Positions 28,643 through 37,776 of a stretch of 64,000 nucleotides of DNA are shown here, in pieces (position 1 is the first letter of the stretch; each line of letters starts with the position of its first letter). Location of the stretch: positions 1,240,001 through 1,304,000 of the forward strand of contig NZ_CP050154.1 in assembly GCF_011617705.1 (NCBI RefSeq), written 5' to 3'. This DNA is from Brevibacterium limosum. GTDB taxonomy: Bacteria; Actinomycetota; Actinomycetes; Actinomycetales; Brevibacteriaceae. Position numbers and translations under genes: made by a program. The notes beneath the pieces are model-generated. The model saw only the letters and a program-made list of their open reading frames with translations. It was not told the DNA's origin and ran no database searches.

Positions 28643-29036
28643 CACCGAGGGCGAGTCCGCCCACCCCGCCGGGGCCATAGGGTTCGTAGGCCTGCCAGCG
28701 AATGACTCGCCCGTCCGCGGTCTCGACGACGAAGCACTGGCCGAACTCGAGGGACCGGCCGCTTGCGAGCACATGCCGGGATGAGACCTCGACGGCCGCA
28801 CTCGTTCCGTCTTCGCCGAAGAACCACGAGTCGACGGTGAAGTTGAGTTCGCGCATTCCGGCGACGACCCATTGGAGGCCTTCGCGGATCTCGGTGTGAC
28901 CGGCCATCCGTGGTCGAGGGTAGTGCGGGTCGATGAGGACTCCGTGTGAGGCGAAGGTGGCAACGGCCGCCTCGACGTCTTTGGCCGTGACGGCGGCCAG
29001 GTTGTCGGTGATGAGCGTGTGCAGAGACGTGGACAT
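28593..29036 (-). CDS. SnoaL/NTF2-like protein
   Basis: 147 residues with the cone-fold pattern of polyketide-cyclase/ester-hydrolase-like proteins: ITDNLAAVTAKDVEAAVATFA, then HTEIREGLQWVVAGM, and ASGRSLEFGQCFVVETADGRVIRWQAYEP. AGGAA sits 4 nt before the ATG; frames upstream lack a better start. The last 16 residues are Arg-rich and are exactly the part antisense to the methyltransferase gene. Function unknown. Confidence 0.75.
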   Translation of the reverse strand: MSTSLHTLITDNLAAVTAKDVEAAVATFASHGVLIDPHYPRPRMAGHTEIREGLQWVVAGMRELNFTVDSWFFGEDGTSAAVEVSSRHVLASGRSLEFGQCFVVETADGRVIRWQAYEPYGPGGVGGLALGVSRLKFRRSRRRWRRP

Positions 29037-29144
29037 GATTCCTCGATTCTCCGGCGCTGTGCCCGGGCCGCGGGGTGCGGCTCGGTCTGGCACTGCTGCC
29101 CGAGGGCGATCGTCTGCGTCACGCCCCTGCTTCGATGATAGGCC

Positions 29145-30116
29145 TCAGGACCGGCCGCGGCGATAGGTCCGCCACGTGCTCACCTGATCCCAGACGGTGA
29201 TGATCCAGACCGCGATGACCGTGATGATCTGCTGGATATCAGCGTTCGCCGAGGTCGTGAGCTCGGGGTGGAGGACCGGCTGAGTGAGCAGGGCGACCGT
29301 GAGGAAGACCGCCATGGCGACATCGGCGATCCCGCCGATGAGTACCACGATCGGGCTCGCCGAGGCGGTCGTGAACTTCACGATCTCGACCGCGGCGAGG
29401 AGAGCCAGGAAGGCCCAGTATCCGAGCAGCCAGCCGAAGCCGAGGTCCGGATTGATGAACGTCTCCCCATTGTTGAGATGGCCGACGTAGAACAGGGAGG
29501 TCGGGATGAACGGAACCATAGCCAAGGCCACGACGAAGACCAGCCCGAGCCCCGCCTCGGCGCGGATCTGCCTGCCGTGGGAATCGCGACGATCGAGGTC
29601 ATCGACCGTCCATGTGCCCGGCTGTCGTTTCCGCATCGCTTCGGCCGCACCGCCGTCCATTCCGCGGTCGCCGAGGCCGATGATGATGGTGATGGCGGCG
29701 AACGCGGTCAGCAGGGCGATGACCGTGTTGCCCGCCGTCTTGCCGATGATCTCCCCGATCTGGACTTCGGGGGAGAGGGCGATGGTGGTCACGACGTTCG
29801 TGAGCACCGCGAGCAGACCGACGAGAGGCAGCACCCAGCGCAGTGCCCAGATGAAGAGCGGGTAGGAATTCGGGCCGATGAGGTGCTGTGGGGAGTTGGA
29901 GTACTCCCGCGACAGCATCACCGGATCGCCGAGCTCTTCGAGGACTTCGCGTTCGATGGTGGCCGTGCGGTCCGGGGTCGGGGCCGTGTCCTCGCCGAGG
30001 CGGGCGTCGACCATGTCATCGATCGTGGCGGTGATCTCGGCGGCGATGTCCGGGCGGGTGTCTTCGGGGAGGTGGCGGGTGACGTTGTCGACGTAGATTT
30101 CGGTGAGCGCACTCAT
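29145..30116 (-). CDS. HAAS-domain membrane protein
   Basis: 323 residues: an N-terminal helical HAAS-type domain (TEIYVDNVTRHLPEDTRPDIAAEITATI and LEELGDPVMLSREY, about 1-75) followed by six or so membrane helices. HAAS proteins are usually paired with PadR regulators, as here: its start overlaps the PadR stop by 4 nt. The pair likely senses an envelope or membrane signal; the exact role is unknown. Confidence 0.8.
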   Translation of the reverse strand: MSALTEIYVDNVTRHLPEDTRPDIAAEITATIDDMVDARLGEDTAPTPDRTATIEREVLEELGDPVMLSREYSNSPQHLIGPNSYPLFIWALRWVLPLVGLLAVLTNVVTTIALSPEVQIGEIIGKTAGNTVIALLTAFAAITIIIGLGDRGMDGGAAEAMRKRQPGTWTVDDLDRRDSHGRQIRAEAGLGLVFVVALAMVPFIPTSLFYVGHLNNGETFINPDLGFGWLLGYWAFLALLAAVEIVKFTTASASPIVVLIGGIADVAMAVFLTVALLTQPVLHPELTTSANADIQQIITVIAVWIITVWDQVSTWRTYRRGRS

Positions 30117-30460
30117 GGTGTGCCGTCCTTCCAGAGCTCTGTGATGCTGGAGTTGAGTTCGAGCCAGTGGCTGTGCAGTGCGGCGGCGACTTCGGCGCCG
30201 CTGTCGGTGAGTGTGTAGTACTTGCGGGGGCGAGCTTGTTCAGTGTTCCAAACCGATGTGAGCAGGCCCTGTTTCTCCAGTCGCCGCAGCAGGGGGTAGA
30301 GGGTGTTTGCCTCGGTGGGGATGCCTGCTTCGGTCAGCGTCGTCAGCAGTGAATAGCCGTACTGCGGCCGGCGGCAGGCGACGAGGCTGGCGAAGACCAC
30401 GGTGCCGCGTCGCAGCTCCTGTTCGTGGGTGGCCAGTGCCTTGTCTTCATCCTCGTTCAT
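30113..30460 (-). CDS. PadR-family transcriptional regulator
   Basis: 115 residues. Winged helix with RPQYGYSLLTTLTEAGIPTEANTLYPLLRRLEKQGLL and KYYTLTDSG, and a short C-terminal dimerisation helix. It heads the two-gene unit with the HAAS protein. A perfect palindrome lies 10 bp before its start. Confidence 0.92.
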   Translation of the reverse strand: MNEDEDKALATHEQELRRGTVVFASLVACRRPQYGYSLLTTLTEAGIPTEANTLYPLLRRLEKQGLLTSVWNTEQARPRKYYTLTDSGAEVAAALHSHWLELNSSITELWKDGTP

Positions 30461-30470
30461 GCATCACACG

Positions 30471-30491
30471 ATAGTGTGTGTCACACACTAT
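30471..30491. promoter_or_regulatory. Probable PadR operator
   Basis: A perfect 21-bp palindrome: ATAGTGTGTG, one central base, then CACACACTAT. It is 10 bp upstream of the padR start codon, a position that would block the promoter or early transcription. Autoregulation is inferred. Confidence 0.7.
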
Positions 30492-30605
30492 TACAAGAGC
30501 CGGGGTATTCTTGTAGCGGCACGGCGCGGCACGGCGCGCGGCAGGGTATGGCAAGGCAGATTACCGGCGTCGACAGCCGTTTTGGTGCAGGTTCCTCTCA
30601 ACGGA

Positions 30606-30848
30606 TCAGTTTCCTCGGTGTGCATTTTGGAGCAGGGTGTACCAAACCTCAGGCCTGCGCCTGGCAGTGTCCTCTGCGGTGCTGATGCTGCTTTCCAGGA
30701 CTGCTGGATGTCCCTGCAGCCTGGCAGGTTGGGGAGCGTGGATGGCCGCCGGATGTGTCATCGCCTGCGGGCTCGTTGTCACGGCAGGGATGACCGCTCC
30801 GATGACGAGCCAGATCGTGGCGAGGGTGATCGCGTGTGGGTCGAGCTG
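30606..30848 (-). pseudogene. Remnant of a second APC permease C-terminus
   Basis: In the same frame as the intact permease and directly after its stop, the minus strand reads QLDPHAITLATIWLVIGAV. This aligns with the permease's own C-terminal LSPRTLLIGAIWLVLGVGY. The frame then runs on without similarity to a stop at 30606. There is no start codon or binding site. I read it as the 3' stump of a related transporter gene, left after recombination or deletion. The rest of the 30461-30860 spacer shows only the PadR palindrome and a GCACGGCGCG-type short repeat. Confidence 0.4.
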
Positions 30849-30860
30849 AGTAAGTTAACG

Positions 30861-32225
30861 TCAGTCAGCGAGATCAAGCATTGGTGTAGGGCGACGGAAG
30901 CCACGTGTGACGAAGGCGAGGTATCCGACTCCGAGAACCAGCCAGATGGCGCCGATGAGAAGTGTCCGCGGAGATAGGCTCGTCCACAACCACAGGGTCA
31001 GACAGAATCCGATCCCCGGCAGAACGATAGAGCTGAGGACGGCACGGGAACCGCGGTTCTTCTCGTCGATGATGAAGTGTTTGATCACCGACAGATTCAC
31101 TGCAGAGAACGCAATCAGAGCGCCGAAGCTCACCATCTCAGAAATGAAGGTGAGATTGACGGTGAGTGCCAGCAAAGAGACTGCGCCTACCGTCAGAGTT
31201 GCAAGAGTGGGCGTGTGAAAGCGCGGTGACAAGCGGCCGAAGTAGCTTCTCGGCAGCACTCCGTCTCGACCCATTGCAAAGAGAATGCGTGAGACCGACG
31301 CCTGAGAGGTCAGTGCTGAGCCGCACGCTCCGGCGATGTATGCGGCAGTGAAGAACGCGGTGAGGGCCTCGCCGCCGGCCGCCGCCATGACGTCGAGGGC
31401 GCCCGAATCGACATCCGCGAACTGGTTCGAAGGATAGACCAGCTGGGCCAGGTAGGACAGAGCAATATAGATGAGCCCGCCGGTGACAGTTGCGATGACG
31501 ATCGCACGAGGGACTGCTCTCTTCGCGTCCTTGGCTTCTTCGGACAGTGTCGAGACTGCATCGAAGCCGAGGAAGGACAGGCACAGAATTGCTGCCCCGG
31601 CCATGACGTTGTCGAAGCCCGGTGCAGAGCCGTCGCCGGTGAACGGTGTGGCGAGGTCGACGGAACCGTAGCCGCTGAATGATGCGATGCAGAGAGCGGC
31701 GAAGGCAATGATGAAGATTGCCTGCGCGACGATGATGACGATGTTGGCCCGGGCGACGGAGACGATTCCGATCACGTTGAGGACGGTGACGAGAATGATG
31801 GCCGAGACTACGAAGACCCAGGCTGGGATCATAGGGAAGGCCGCGCTGAGGTAGATGCCGATGACGAGATAGTTGATCATCGGCAGGAACAGATAATCGA
31901 GAAGCAGGGCCCATCCGGCAACGAAACCGATTCCCGCTCCGAAGCTCTTCTGCGTGTAGGTGTATGCGGAACCGGCAAAGGGCATCGCGGCGGCCATCTT
32001 CGCATATGACCGAGCGGTGAACACCATTGCCAATAGGGTGATGACGTAGGCGGCCGGTACACGACCGCCGGTGACCTGAGTGACGATGCCGTAAGTCGTG
32101 AAGATCGTCAGTGGGACCATGTAGACGAGGCCGAAGAAGACGAGCGAAGGTACTCCGAGTGCTCGTTTCAGTTGGGTCTCAGAAGTGTCTTGGGTGGTGG
32201 AGCTGTGATTGGAATGGGACATCAT
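30861..32225 (-). CDS. APC-family amino acid permease
   Basis: 454 residues with twelve hydrophobic segments. Family marks are LGVPSLVFFGLVYMVPLTIF in helix 1, MPFAGSAYTYTQKSFG before helix 3 and SFLGFDAVSTLSEEAKDA around helix 6. It starts 12 bp downstream of the amidohydrolase stop, so the two form an operon that probably imports and then hydrolyses an amide or amino acid derivative. GC is a little lower than in flanking genes. Confidence 0.87.
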   Translation of the reverse strand: MMSHSNHSSTTQDTSETQLKRALGVPSLVFFGLVYMVPLTIFTTYGIVTQVTGGRVPAAYVITLLAMVFTARSYAKMAAAMPFAGSAYTYTQKSFGAGIGFVAGWALLLDYLFLPMINYLVIGIYLSAAFPMIPAWVFVVSAIILVTVLNVIGIVSVARANIVIIVAQAIFIIAFAALCIASFSGYGSVDLATPFTGDGSAPGFDNVMAGAAILCLSFLGFDAVSTLSEEAKDAKRAVPRAIVIATVTGGLIYIALSYLAQLVYPSNQFADVDSGALDVMAAAGGEALTAFFTAAYIAGACGSALTSQASVSRILFAMGRDGVLPRSYFGRLSPRFHTPTLATLTVGAVSLLALTVNLTFISEMVSFGALIAFSAVNLSVIKHFIIDEKNRGSRAVLSSIVLPGIGFCLTLWLWTSLSPRTLLIGAIWLVLGVGYLAFVTRGFRRPTPMLDLAD

Positions 32226-32237
32226 TGTCCTTTCGAT

Positions 32238-33884
32238 TCAGTCCGCTGAATGGACGGCCACGCCGCGCAGGAACGTGCGGCGAACAGGGGTGGCAGACAG
32301 TTGCTGGGGGAGCAGTGTTCGGGGATCCGAACCGAGAATGATGAAGTCGGCGCTCGCGCCTGGACGGATCACTCCCCACCTTTCGGATCTAAGGTCTGCA
32401 AATGCTTGGTGGGCCACCGCAGTCGAGTAGGCGTCGAGAGAGCGTTCGATGTCGAGGATCTCTTCGGGAGTCCACCCGCCGTCGGGCTCACCGTCGTCGG
32501 TCTGTCTGCTCACGGCAACGGCGAGACCCTCGAACGGCGTCCCCGAAGTGCAGGGCCAGTCCGAACCGAAAGCGAGGTGCCCGCCGCTGTCGAGGACGCT
32601 TCGCATCCGATATTGCGCCAGGGCGCGCTCCCTGCCGATCCGGGGGACGGTGAGTACCGTCATGAGGTCATCAAGTTGAGCCCACAGCGGCTGCATATTC
32701 GCGATGACGCCGAGTTCAGCAAAGCGGGACAGGTCGGCAGAGTCGATGATCTGGGCATGTGCGATCACCGGCCGTCGATCACGGGCACCGTTGTGCCGGA
32801 TTGTGTGCTCGATGGCATCCAATGCTTGTCGAACGGCCGCGTCGCCGATGGCGTGGATGTGGATCTGAAACCCTGCCGCGTCGACCTCGCGAACCGCCTC
32901 CGCCAGAGAATCTCCTTCCCAGACTTGCATTCCGTGGTTGTGAAGGGAGGTGCAGTAGGGCTCGATGAGCGCACCGGTTTCGTTTTCGATGACTCCGTCG
33001 GCGAAGAATTTCACGGTCTGAGCGGTCAGGAACGGATCCGAAAGTTCCTCGATCCTTTGGCGCGCAGAGAGCATTTCGGGCAGTTGTTGCGTGAAGCGGC
33101 GGGGATCGGCGTAGAACGCGAGGTTGAATCTCAGTTTGAGCCGATTCTGCTGAGAGGCGGAAACATAGGTTTCGACGTCGGCTGGTTCCACCCACGCGTC
33201 CTGGACCCAAGTGACGCCTCGAGCGAGATAGTATTCGGCGGCCCGATCGAGAGCGCGGAGTCGAACAGATTCGTGGTGCGGCGGACGAAAGCCGTCGATC
33301 AGATCTACCGCACCCCATTCACGCAGAGTGCCGAGCGGTGAACCGTCGTCTCGGCGAGGAATCTCGCCTATCTGTGGTTCCGGTGTTGCAGCGGTGATCC
33401 CCGCCAGTTTCAATGCTCGAGAATTGCACCACACGGTGTGGTAGTCCCAGGCGCGAAGGACGACCGGTCGGTCGGACACGGCTCTGTCGAGCCATTCGGC
33501 GTCGAAGAGACCGTCGCGTACGAGGCTGCCGTCATACGAGGCACCTGTGATCCAAGCTTCGTCGGGGTGAGCGTCCGCATACCGTTTCACCTCGGCGATG
33601 ATCTCTTCGACGCTCGTGCACGACCTGACCAGCGGCCCTTCTGCCTCCATTCCGCCGAATATCGGGTGGGCGTGACCGTCTCCGAAAGACGGCATGAGGA
33701 ATCCGCCTTCGAGGTCGATAGTCTCGAGAGAGGCATCTTCTTGCTCTGTGGTGTGCTCAAGCAAAGGGCCGACGGCCTCTGCGCCGACAGCAGTGATAAT
33801 GCCGTCCTGGATCAGAAGCGAGTCCGCGGGTTCGGACTTTGCTCCGAGCCAGATGGCACCGTTGTGGAAGTGCTGTGTCTTCAA
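32238..33884 (-). CDS. YtcJ-like metal-dependent amidohydrolase
   Basis: 548-residue amidohydrolase-superfamily protein (amidohydrolase_3 group). Metal-site GDGHAHPIF (HxH, about 70), the VKFFADG strand, HIHAIGDAAV, HAQIID and a late FGSDWPC aspartate are visible. First gene of the unit with the APC permease, divergent from a TetR gene. Related proteins hydrolyse N-acyl amino acids or cyclic amides; the substrate here is unknown. Confidence 0.85.
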   Translation of the reverse strand: MKTQHFHNGAIWLGAKSEPADSLLIQDGIITAVGAEAVGPLLEHTTEQEDASLETIDLEGGFLMPSFGDGHAHPIFGGMEAEGPLVRSCTSVEEIIAEVKRYADAHPDEAWITGASYDGSLVRDGLFDAEWLDRAVSDRPVVLRAWDYHTVWCNSRALKLAGITAATPEPQIGEIPRRDDGSPLGTLREWGAVDLIDGFRPPHHESVRLRALDRAAEYYLARGVTWVQDAWVEPADVETYVSASQQNRLKLRFNLAFYADPRRFTQQLPEMLSARQRIEELSDPFLTAQTVKFFADGVIENETGALIEPYCTSLHNHGMQVWEGDSLAEAVREVDAAGFQIHIHAIGDAAVRQALDAIEHTIRHNGARDRRPVIAHAQIIDSADLSRFAELGVIANMQPLWAQLDDLMTVLTVPRIGRERALAQYRMRSVLDSGGHLAFGSDWPCTSGTPFEGLAVAVSRQTDDGEPDGGWTPEEILDIERSLDAYSTAVAHQAFADLRSERWGVIRPGASADFIILGSDPRTLLPQQLSATPVRRTFLRGVAVHSAD

Positions 33885-33934
33885 AGCTGTCGTACTCCTG
33901 CTTCATCGTATTGACTGGAGTTGTCGGAACCAAT

Positions 33935-33949
33935 ACGAACAGTGTTCGT
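33935..33949. promoter_or_regulatory. Probable TetR operator
   Basis: ACGAACA-G-TGTTCGT, a perfect 15-bp palindrome lying between the divergent amidohydrolase and tetR starts. A second, looser copy (GAACACGATACACTG, 33962-33976) follows. A dimer here could control both directions. Confidence 0.65.
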
Positions 33950-34019
33950 GTATGTGGCTGGGAACACGATACACTGCTCGAAGTGCGGATGGAAGAGTGA
34001 ATTTGAGAGCGAGTGTTCT

Positions 34020-34649
34020 GTGAGACTGAATCGGGATCGGCTGGTTGATGCCGCGCTCGCACTCGTCGACGAAGAAGGTGGCGAAGCATTGTCGATGCGA
34101 ACACTTGCTGCTCGCGTCGACCGTCAGGTGTCGTCTCTGTACAACCATGTTCCGGGCCGGGGTGAACTCATCGAGCTGATGCGCGCCCGGATAGTGGCCG
34201 ATATCGACGTCGGAGTGTTTGGCCGGATCGAGGGTGCTGGCGAGAACGTGCCTTGGGACAAGGCTCTGGAGATGTGGGCGCGATCCTATCTCACGGCCTT
34301 TGCAGATCACCCGAATCTCATTCGGTTGTTGGCAACGACATCGATTCGGGACCTGTCAACATATGAAATGTACGACGCCGTGATCGGTGGCTTGCGCCGA
34401 GGCGGCTGGCCGCAGGGACGGACTGTCGCGGTGATGCGGTCCGTCGAAGCCTATGTCCTCGGCTCCGCTTTGGACATCGTCGCTCCGGTCGACCTCATCA
34501 CCCAGGAATCTGCGGGAGAGGGCTTTGCCGAAATTCAGGCGGCACTTGACCCGCGGTTCGTCGACGGTTCGTCGGCGGCCGCTTCATTCGAGTTCGGGCT
34601 GACAACCCTGATCGAAGGCCTGAGGCTCCAGCTGAAGGCAATCTCATGA
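34020..34649 (+). CDS. TetR-family transcriptional regulator
   Basis: 209 residues. N-terminal helix-turn-helix ALSMRTLAARVDRQVSSLYNHVPG and a C-terminal TetR_C-type ligand domain. I start at GTG (MRLNRDRLVDAAL) because that matches the family; the frame is open back to 33921, but that stretch overlaps the operator palindrome. The stop overlaps the ASCH gene by 4 nt. Confidence 0.87.
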   Translation: MRLNRDRLVDAALALVDEEGGEALSMRTLAARVDRQVSSLYNHVPGRGELIELMRARIVADIDVGVFGRIEGAGENVPWDKALEMWARSYLTAFADHPNLIRLLATTSIRDLSTYEMYDAVIGGLRRGGWPQGRTVAVMRSVEAYVLGSALDIVAPVDLITQESAGEGFAEIQAALDPRFVDGSSAAASFEFGLTTLIEGLRLQLKAIS

Positions 34650-35167
34650 GTCCTGTCGACCCGAGCGAGCCAGAGCTGGAGCTGTTCTGGGCCGATACCC
34701 GAAGTCGCTTCCCCGACCTGCCGTCACCGCTGTCCGAAGCGTGGGCCTTCGGTGCGACTCCTGAGCACGCGGACGAACTTCTCGCTCTCGTTCTGGACGG
34801 GACGAAGACGGGCACCGCCTCGGCGCTGTGGGACATCGAAGCCGATGGCGAATCCGTCCCGGAAATGGGTGGGCTGAGCATCATCCTCGACGGTCAGGAC
34901 GGACCGAGCGCCCTCATCGAAACCACCGCGATCGACGTCGTCCCATTTTCCGAGGTGACCAGCGAGCACGCCCATTCCGAAGGGGAGGGCGACCGAACCC
35001 TGGCCGCCTGGCGCGAGATTCATGAACATTTCTGGCGCGAATACGGGCAACGAGGATTCTCGCCCGACATGCCGGTCGTCTGCGAGCGCTTCAGGCTGCT
35101 CTTCAGTGCAGAAGCCGGAACACGCGAAGACGATGCCGGCGACGAGCCACGCGGGAGCAGAGTATGA
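34646..35167 (+). CDS. ASCH-domain protein
   Basis: 173 residues with the ASCH/PUA-like beta-barrel pattern: FGATPEHADELLALVLDGTKTGTASALW (conserved G-x-K-T) and a long FREVTSEHAHSEGEGDRTLAAWREIH-type segment before the last strand. Members bind RNA or nucleosides. Coupled by ATGA overlaps to the TetR gene before and the DinB-like gene after. Confidence 0.85.
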   Translation: MSPVDPSEPELELFWADTRSRFPDLPSPLSEAWAFGATPEHADELLALVLDGTKTGTASALWDIEADGESVPEMGGLSIILDGQDGPSALIETTAIDVVPFSEVTSEHAHSEGEGDRTLAAWREIHEHFWREYGQRGFSPDMPVVCERFRLLFSAEAGTREDDAGDEPRGSRV

Positions 35168-35793
35168 ACGAGATCGCTTACTGGAGCCTCATCCACGCGG
35201 AGCGCGCACGCCTCGCCGATCTTCTCGCCGCACTCGAACCTGAGCCGTGGACGCACGCAACTTTGTGCGAAGAATGGACGGTCGAGCAGGTCGTCGCCCA
35301 TCTGACGGCCACGGCCGATACTGGGCGGTGGGCCTGGATCCGCAGCATCATCCGGGCGGGCTTCGATCCCGCAGAACACAACGCGCGATTGCTCGAGCGC
35401 AAGCTCGGCGCCTCACCAGAGGAGACCCTCGAGAAGTTCCGCGAGTCGATCGCTCTGACAATCGCACCGACGAAGGACCTTCAAGCCTTCCTCGGCGAAG
35501 TCATCATCCACGGCCAAGACATCGCACGGCCACTGGGTCTCGGACTGACTCCCGACGCTGCGGCGACCGTCGAAGTGGCCCGATACCTCGCCGCTAAGGA
35601 CTTCGCCGTGAACTCGAAGACCCTGGTGAGAGGACTGGCGCTCAGCGCAGCGGACGCAGACTTCGAAACCGGAAGCGGACCGGAAGTGACCGGTCGTCTC
35701 CTCGACCTCGTCATGGCCATGGCCGGCCGACCGGAAGCGCTGGCAGGCCTAACCGGTGGTGGAGTCTCCGAGCTCCGGCGACGGATGAGCTGA
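35164..35793 (+). CDS. DinB-like, maleylpyruvate isomerase-family protein
   Basis: 209 residues of the mycothiol-dependent metalloenzyme group common in actinobacteria: EEWTVEQVVAHLTA with metal ligand His46 and GEVIIHGQDIARPLG with His116. The reaction is not predictable; the family includes mycothiol S-transferases. Third gene of the TetR-ASCH-DinB unit. Confidence 0.78.
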   Translation: MNEIAYWSLIHAERARLADLLAALEPEPWTHATLCEEWTVEQVVAHLTATADTGRWAWIRSIIRAGFDPAEHNARLLERKLGASPEETLEKFRESIALTIAPTKDLQAFLGEVIIHGQDIARPLGLGLTPDAAATVEVARYLAAKDFAVNSKTLVRGLALSAADADFETGSGPEVTGRLLDLVMAMAGRPEALAGLTGGGVSELRRRMS

Positions 35794-35848
35794 AGCGCGG
35801 CGGGCCGGATTCGCCGACCCGGAGACCGCGAAGGACCACCGCAGGCGC

Positions 35849-36289
35849 TCAGCCGAACCCGACGACCCCGATCGCCACGAAGGCGAAACCGAGCAGCTGC
35901 AGCGAAGCGCGCACGATCTGGAAGGCGTCCCATCGTCTGCGCATGGCGATGAATCCTTCGGGCGCAGCCTCCTCGACGATCCGTCCGGTCCTAGCGTTGA
36001 TCGGGACATTCCCGAAAATCGTCACGACCAGAGCGACACCGAGGCTGATGGCGGCCGAAAGCAGCCAGGCGTTGGCCTCATCGATCGCGATGATGATGGC
36101 CAGAGCGGTCGCCACGGTCATCCCGACCGGCATCACCCGACCGAATGTCTTCAGCAGCCCCTTCTCCATGATGAGTTGATCGTCCGTCTTCAGCCGACGG
36201 ATCACCGGGTGGACCAGAGCGGCCGATCCGAACTCCGCCGAACCGACGAAACCGGTGACGAGGACCGTGGCCAATGCGAAAGCGTCCAT
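35849..36289 (-). CDS. DUF1772-type membrane protein
   Basis: 146 residues with four membrane helices and the motif GSAEFGSAALVHPVIRRL early on, as in the DUF1772/anthrone-oxygenase-like group. Divergent from a MerR gene 114 bp away, which is likely its regulator. Function unknown. Confidence 0.75.
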   Translation of the reverse strand: MDAFALATVLVTGFVGSAEFGSAALVHPVIRRLKTDDQLIMEKGLLKTFGRVMPVGMTVATALAIIIAIDEANAWLLSAAISLGVALVVTIFGNVPINARTGRIVEEAAPEGFIAMRRRWDAFQIVRASLQLLGFAFVAIGVVGFG

Positions 36290-36306
36290 GACCTCTTCCC
36301 CTAATA

Positions 36307-36344
36307 GGTAGTGAAACTATCCATAATAGATAGTAGAGGTATCT
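36307..36344. promoter_or_regulatory. Inverted repeats in the DUF1772/merR spacer
   Basis: GGTAGT-GAA-ACTATCC (36307-36322) and AGATA...TATCT (36328-36344) lie in an AT-rich stretch between the divergent genes, the usual place for a MerR-type operator overlapping a promoter. Confidence 0.5.
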
Positions 36345-36403
36345 GCTAAGGTCGATCAAGACCAGTCACAGACCATTGCCGGCAGTACCGGGAGGAGAGG
36401 GCG

Positions 36404-37051
36404 ATGCAGGAGTCGGGGGAGAAGCCGGAGATGCGGATGGCGGAGCTGTCCCGCCGCTCGGAGCTCAGCGTGCCGACCATCAAGTATTACCTGCGTGAGC
36501 GCCTGTTGCCGCCGGGGCGGCGGACGAGTGTGAATCAAGCCGTCTACGATCAGACTCATCTCGACCGGCTGCGCCTCATCCGGGCATTGACTTCGATGGC
36601 CGGGCTGCCCTTGGCGAAAGTGCGAGCCGTCGTCGACGCGGTGGACGGGCGGGCCTCGGAGATCGAGGCGATGGGAGTCACACAGGATGCGCTCATCGGA
36701 GAGGTCGAGGCCGACGATGTCGATGCCTCAGCGTTTCTCGACCGTGTGATCACCGCACGAGGATGGCACTGTGAGGCCTCGTCACCGGCCTATCGGGCAG
36801 CCGTGAGCGCGATTGCCATGCTGAGCAGGGAGGACATGACTCCGATTCTGGACCGGCTCGACGCCTACGTCGAAGCCGCCGAAGCCGTCGGCAGGACCGA
36901 TCTGGACGCCATTGCCGATGCAGGCAGTCTGGAGGAGAGGATCCGCGGAGTCGTCCTCGGCAGCGTGCTGCGCCGACCGCTGCTGGAGGCGCTGGTCCTG
37001 CTCGCCCAGCAGCACTTCGCGCAGGGCCTCACTCGTTCGGAAGAAAGCTGA
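36404..37051 (+). CDS. MerR-family transcriptional regulator
   Basis: 215 residues. N-terminal MerR winged helix: MRMAELSRRSELSVPTIKYY then LRERLLPPGRRTSVNQAVYD and LDRLRLIRALTSMAGLPL. The C-terminal 130 residues are helical without the cysteines of metal sensors. GGAGGAGAGG precedes the ATG by a few bases. Confidence 0.88.
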   Translation: MQESGEKPEMRMAELSRRSELSVPTIKYYLRERLLPPGRRTSVNQAVYDQTHLDRLRLIRALTSMAGLPLAKVRAVVDAVDGRASEIEAMGVTQDALIGEVEADDVDASAFLDRVITARGWHCEASSPAYRAAVSAIAMLSREDMTPILDRLDAYVEAAEAVGRTDLDAIADAGSLEERIRGVVLGSVLRRPLLEALVLLAQQHFAQGLTRSEES

Positions 37052-37083
37052 CCGGGAACAGCTCCGTCCTCGCGATCACGCGC

Positions 37084-37548
37084 TCATGACTCTTCCGGCA
37101 CGGCGTCGTAGGTGAGCCAGTTCGTCTGCTTCGCGACATCGTCGTAGAGCACTTGGGCCTGGGCGTTGTCATCGGCGGTGATCCAGCGGATCACGGAACA
37201 GCCTTCGGCCGCGGCGATCGACTGCAGGCGCCCGATCAATGCGCGACCGGCACCTCGGCCGCGCGCCCGAGGATCGGTGAAGAGATCATCGAGCCAGATG
37301 CCCACGCTGCCGGCCGAGGGACGGGAGAAACGACGATAGTCGGCGATTCCGACGATCGTCCCCTCCACCTCGGCGACAAGCCCCTGGCACTCATGATCGG
37401 GATCGGTCAGCCATGACCACACACGAGAGACGATCTCCTCGGACGGTTCCAGCCGGTAGAACTCGCGGTAGGCACGGAAGAGCTCCTTCCACCGGGTCTC
37501 GTCGGCAGGCGCGGTGGGGCGAATCGTCGGCGCGGGGGAATCCGTCAT
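37084..37548 (-). CDS. GNAT acetyltransferase
   Basis: 154 residues. The N-terminal IRPTAPADETRWKELFRAYREFY and the acetyl-CoA loop DPRARGRGAGRALIGRL (about 92-108) are typical. SD GAGGA sits 8 nt before the ATG. The frame is open back to 37896 only because it runs through the tRNA-Leu gene. Convergent with merR. Confidence 0.87.
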   Translation of the reverse strand: MTDSPAPTIRPTAPADETRWKELFRAYREFYRLEPSEEIVSRVWSWLTDPDHECQGLVAEVEGTIVGIADYRRFSRPSAGSVGIWLDDLFTDPRARGRGAGRALIGRLQSIAAAEGCSVIRWITADDNAQAQVLYDDVAKQTNWLTYDAVPEES

Positions 37549-37776
37549 CTGCTGTCCTCTCTCAGATCTCGATGCATTGACCACAGTACGTCCAATGCAG
37601 GTGACCGCGGAGTCAGAACCCGCGAATTCGATTCGGCAAGAGACTCCGCCTCCTGATGACAGGAACCGGATCTGGTCGTGAGCGTACGCAAGGTGATGAC
37701 ACGTGCACCTTTTGTGGTGTGGGGTGCACCGTCCGTGATCAGCGTCGGCTGAGGCCAACTCCGGGAGCAGAGAGAA

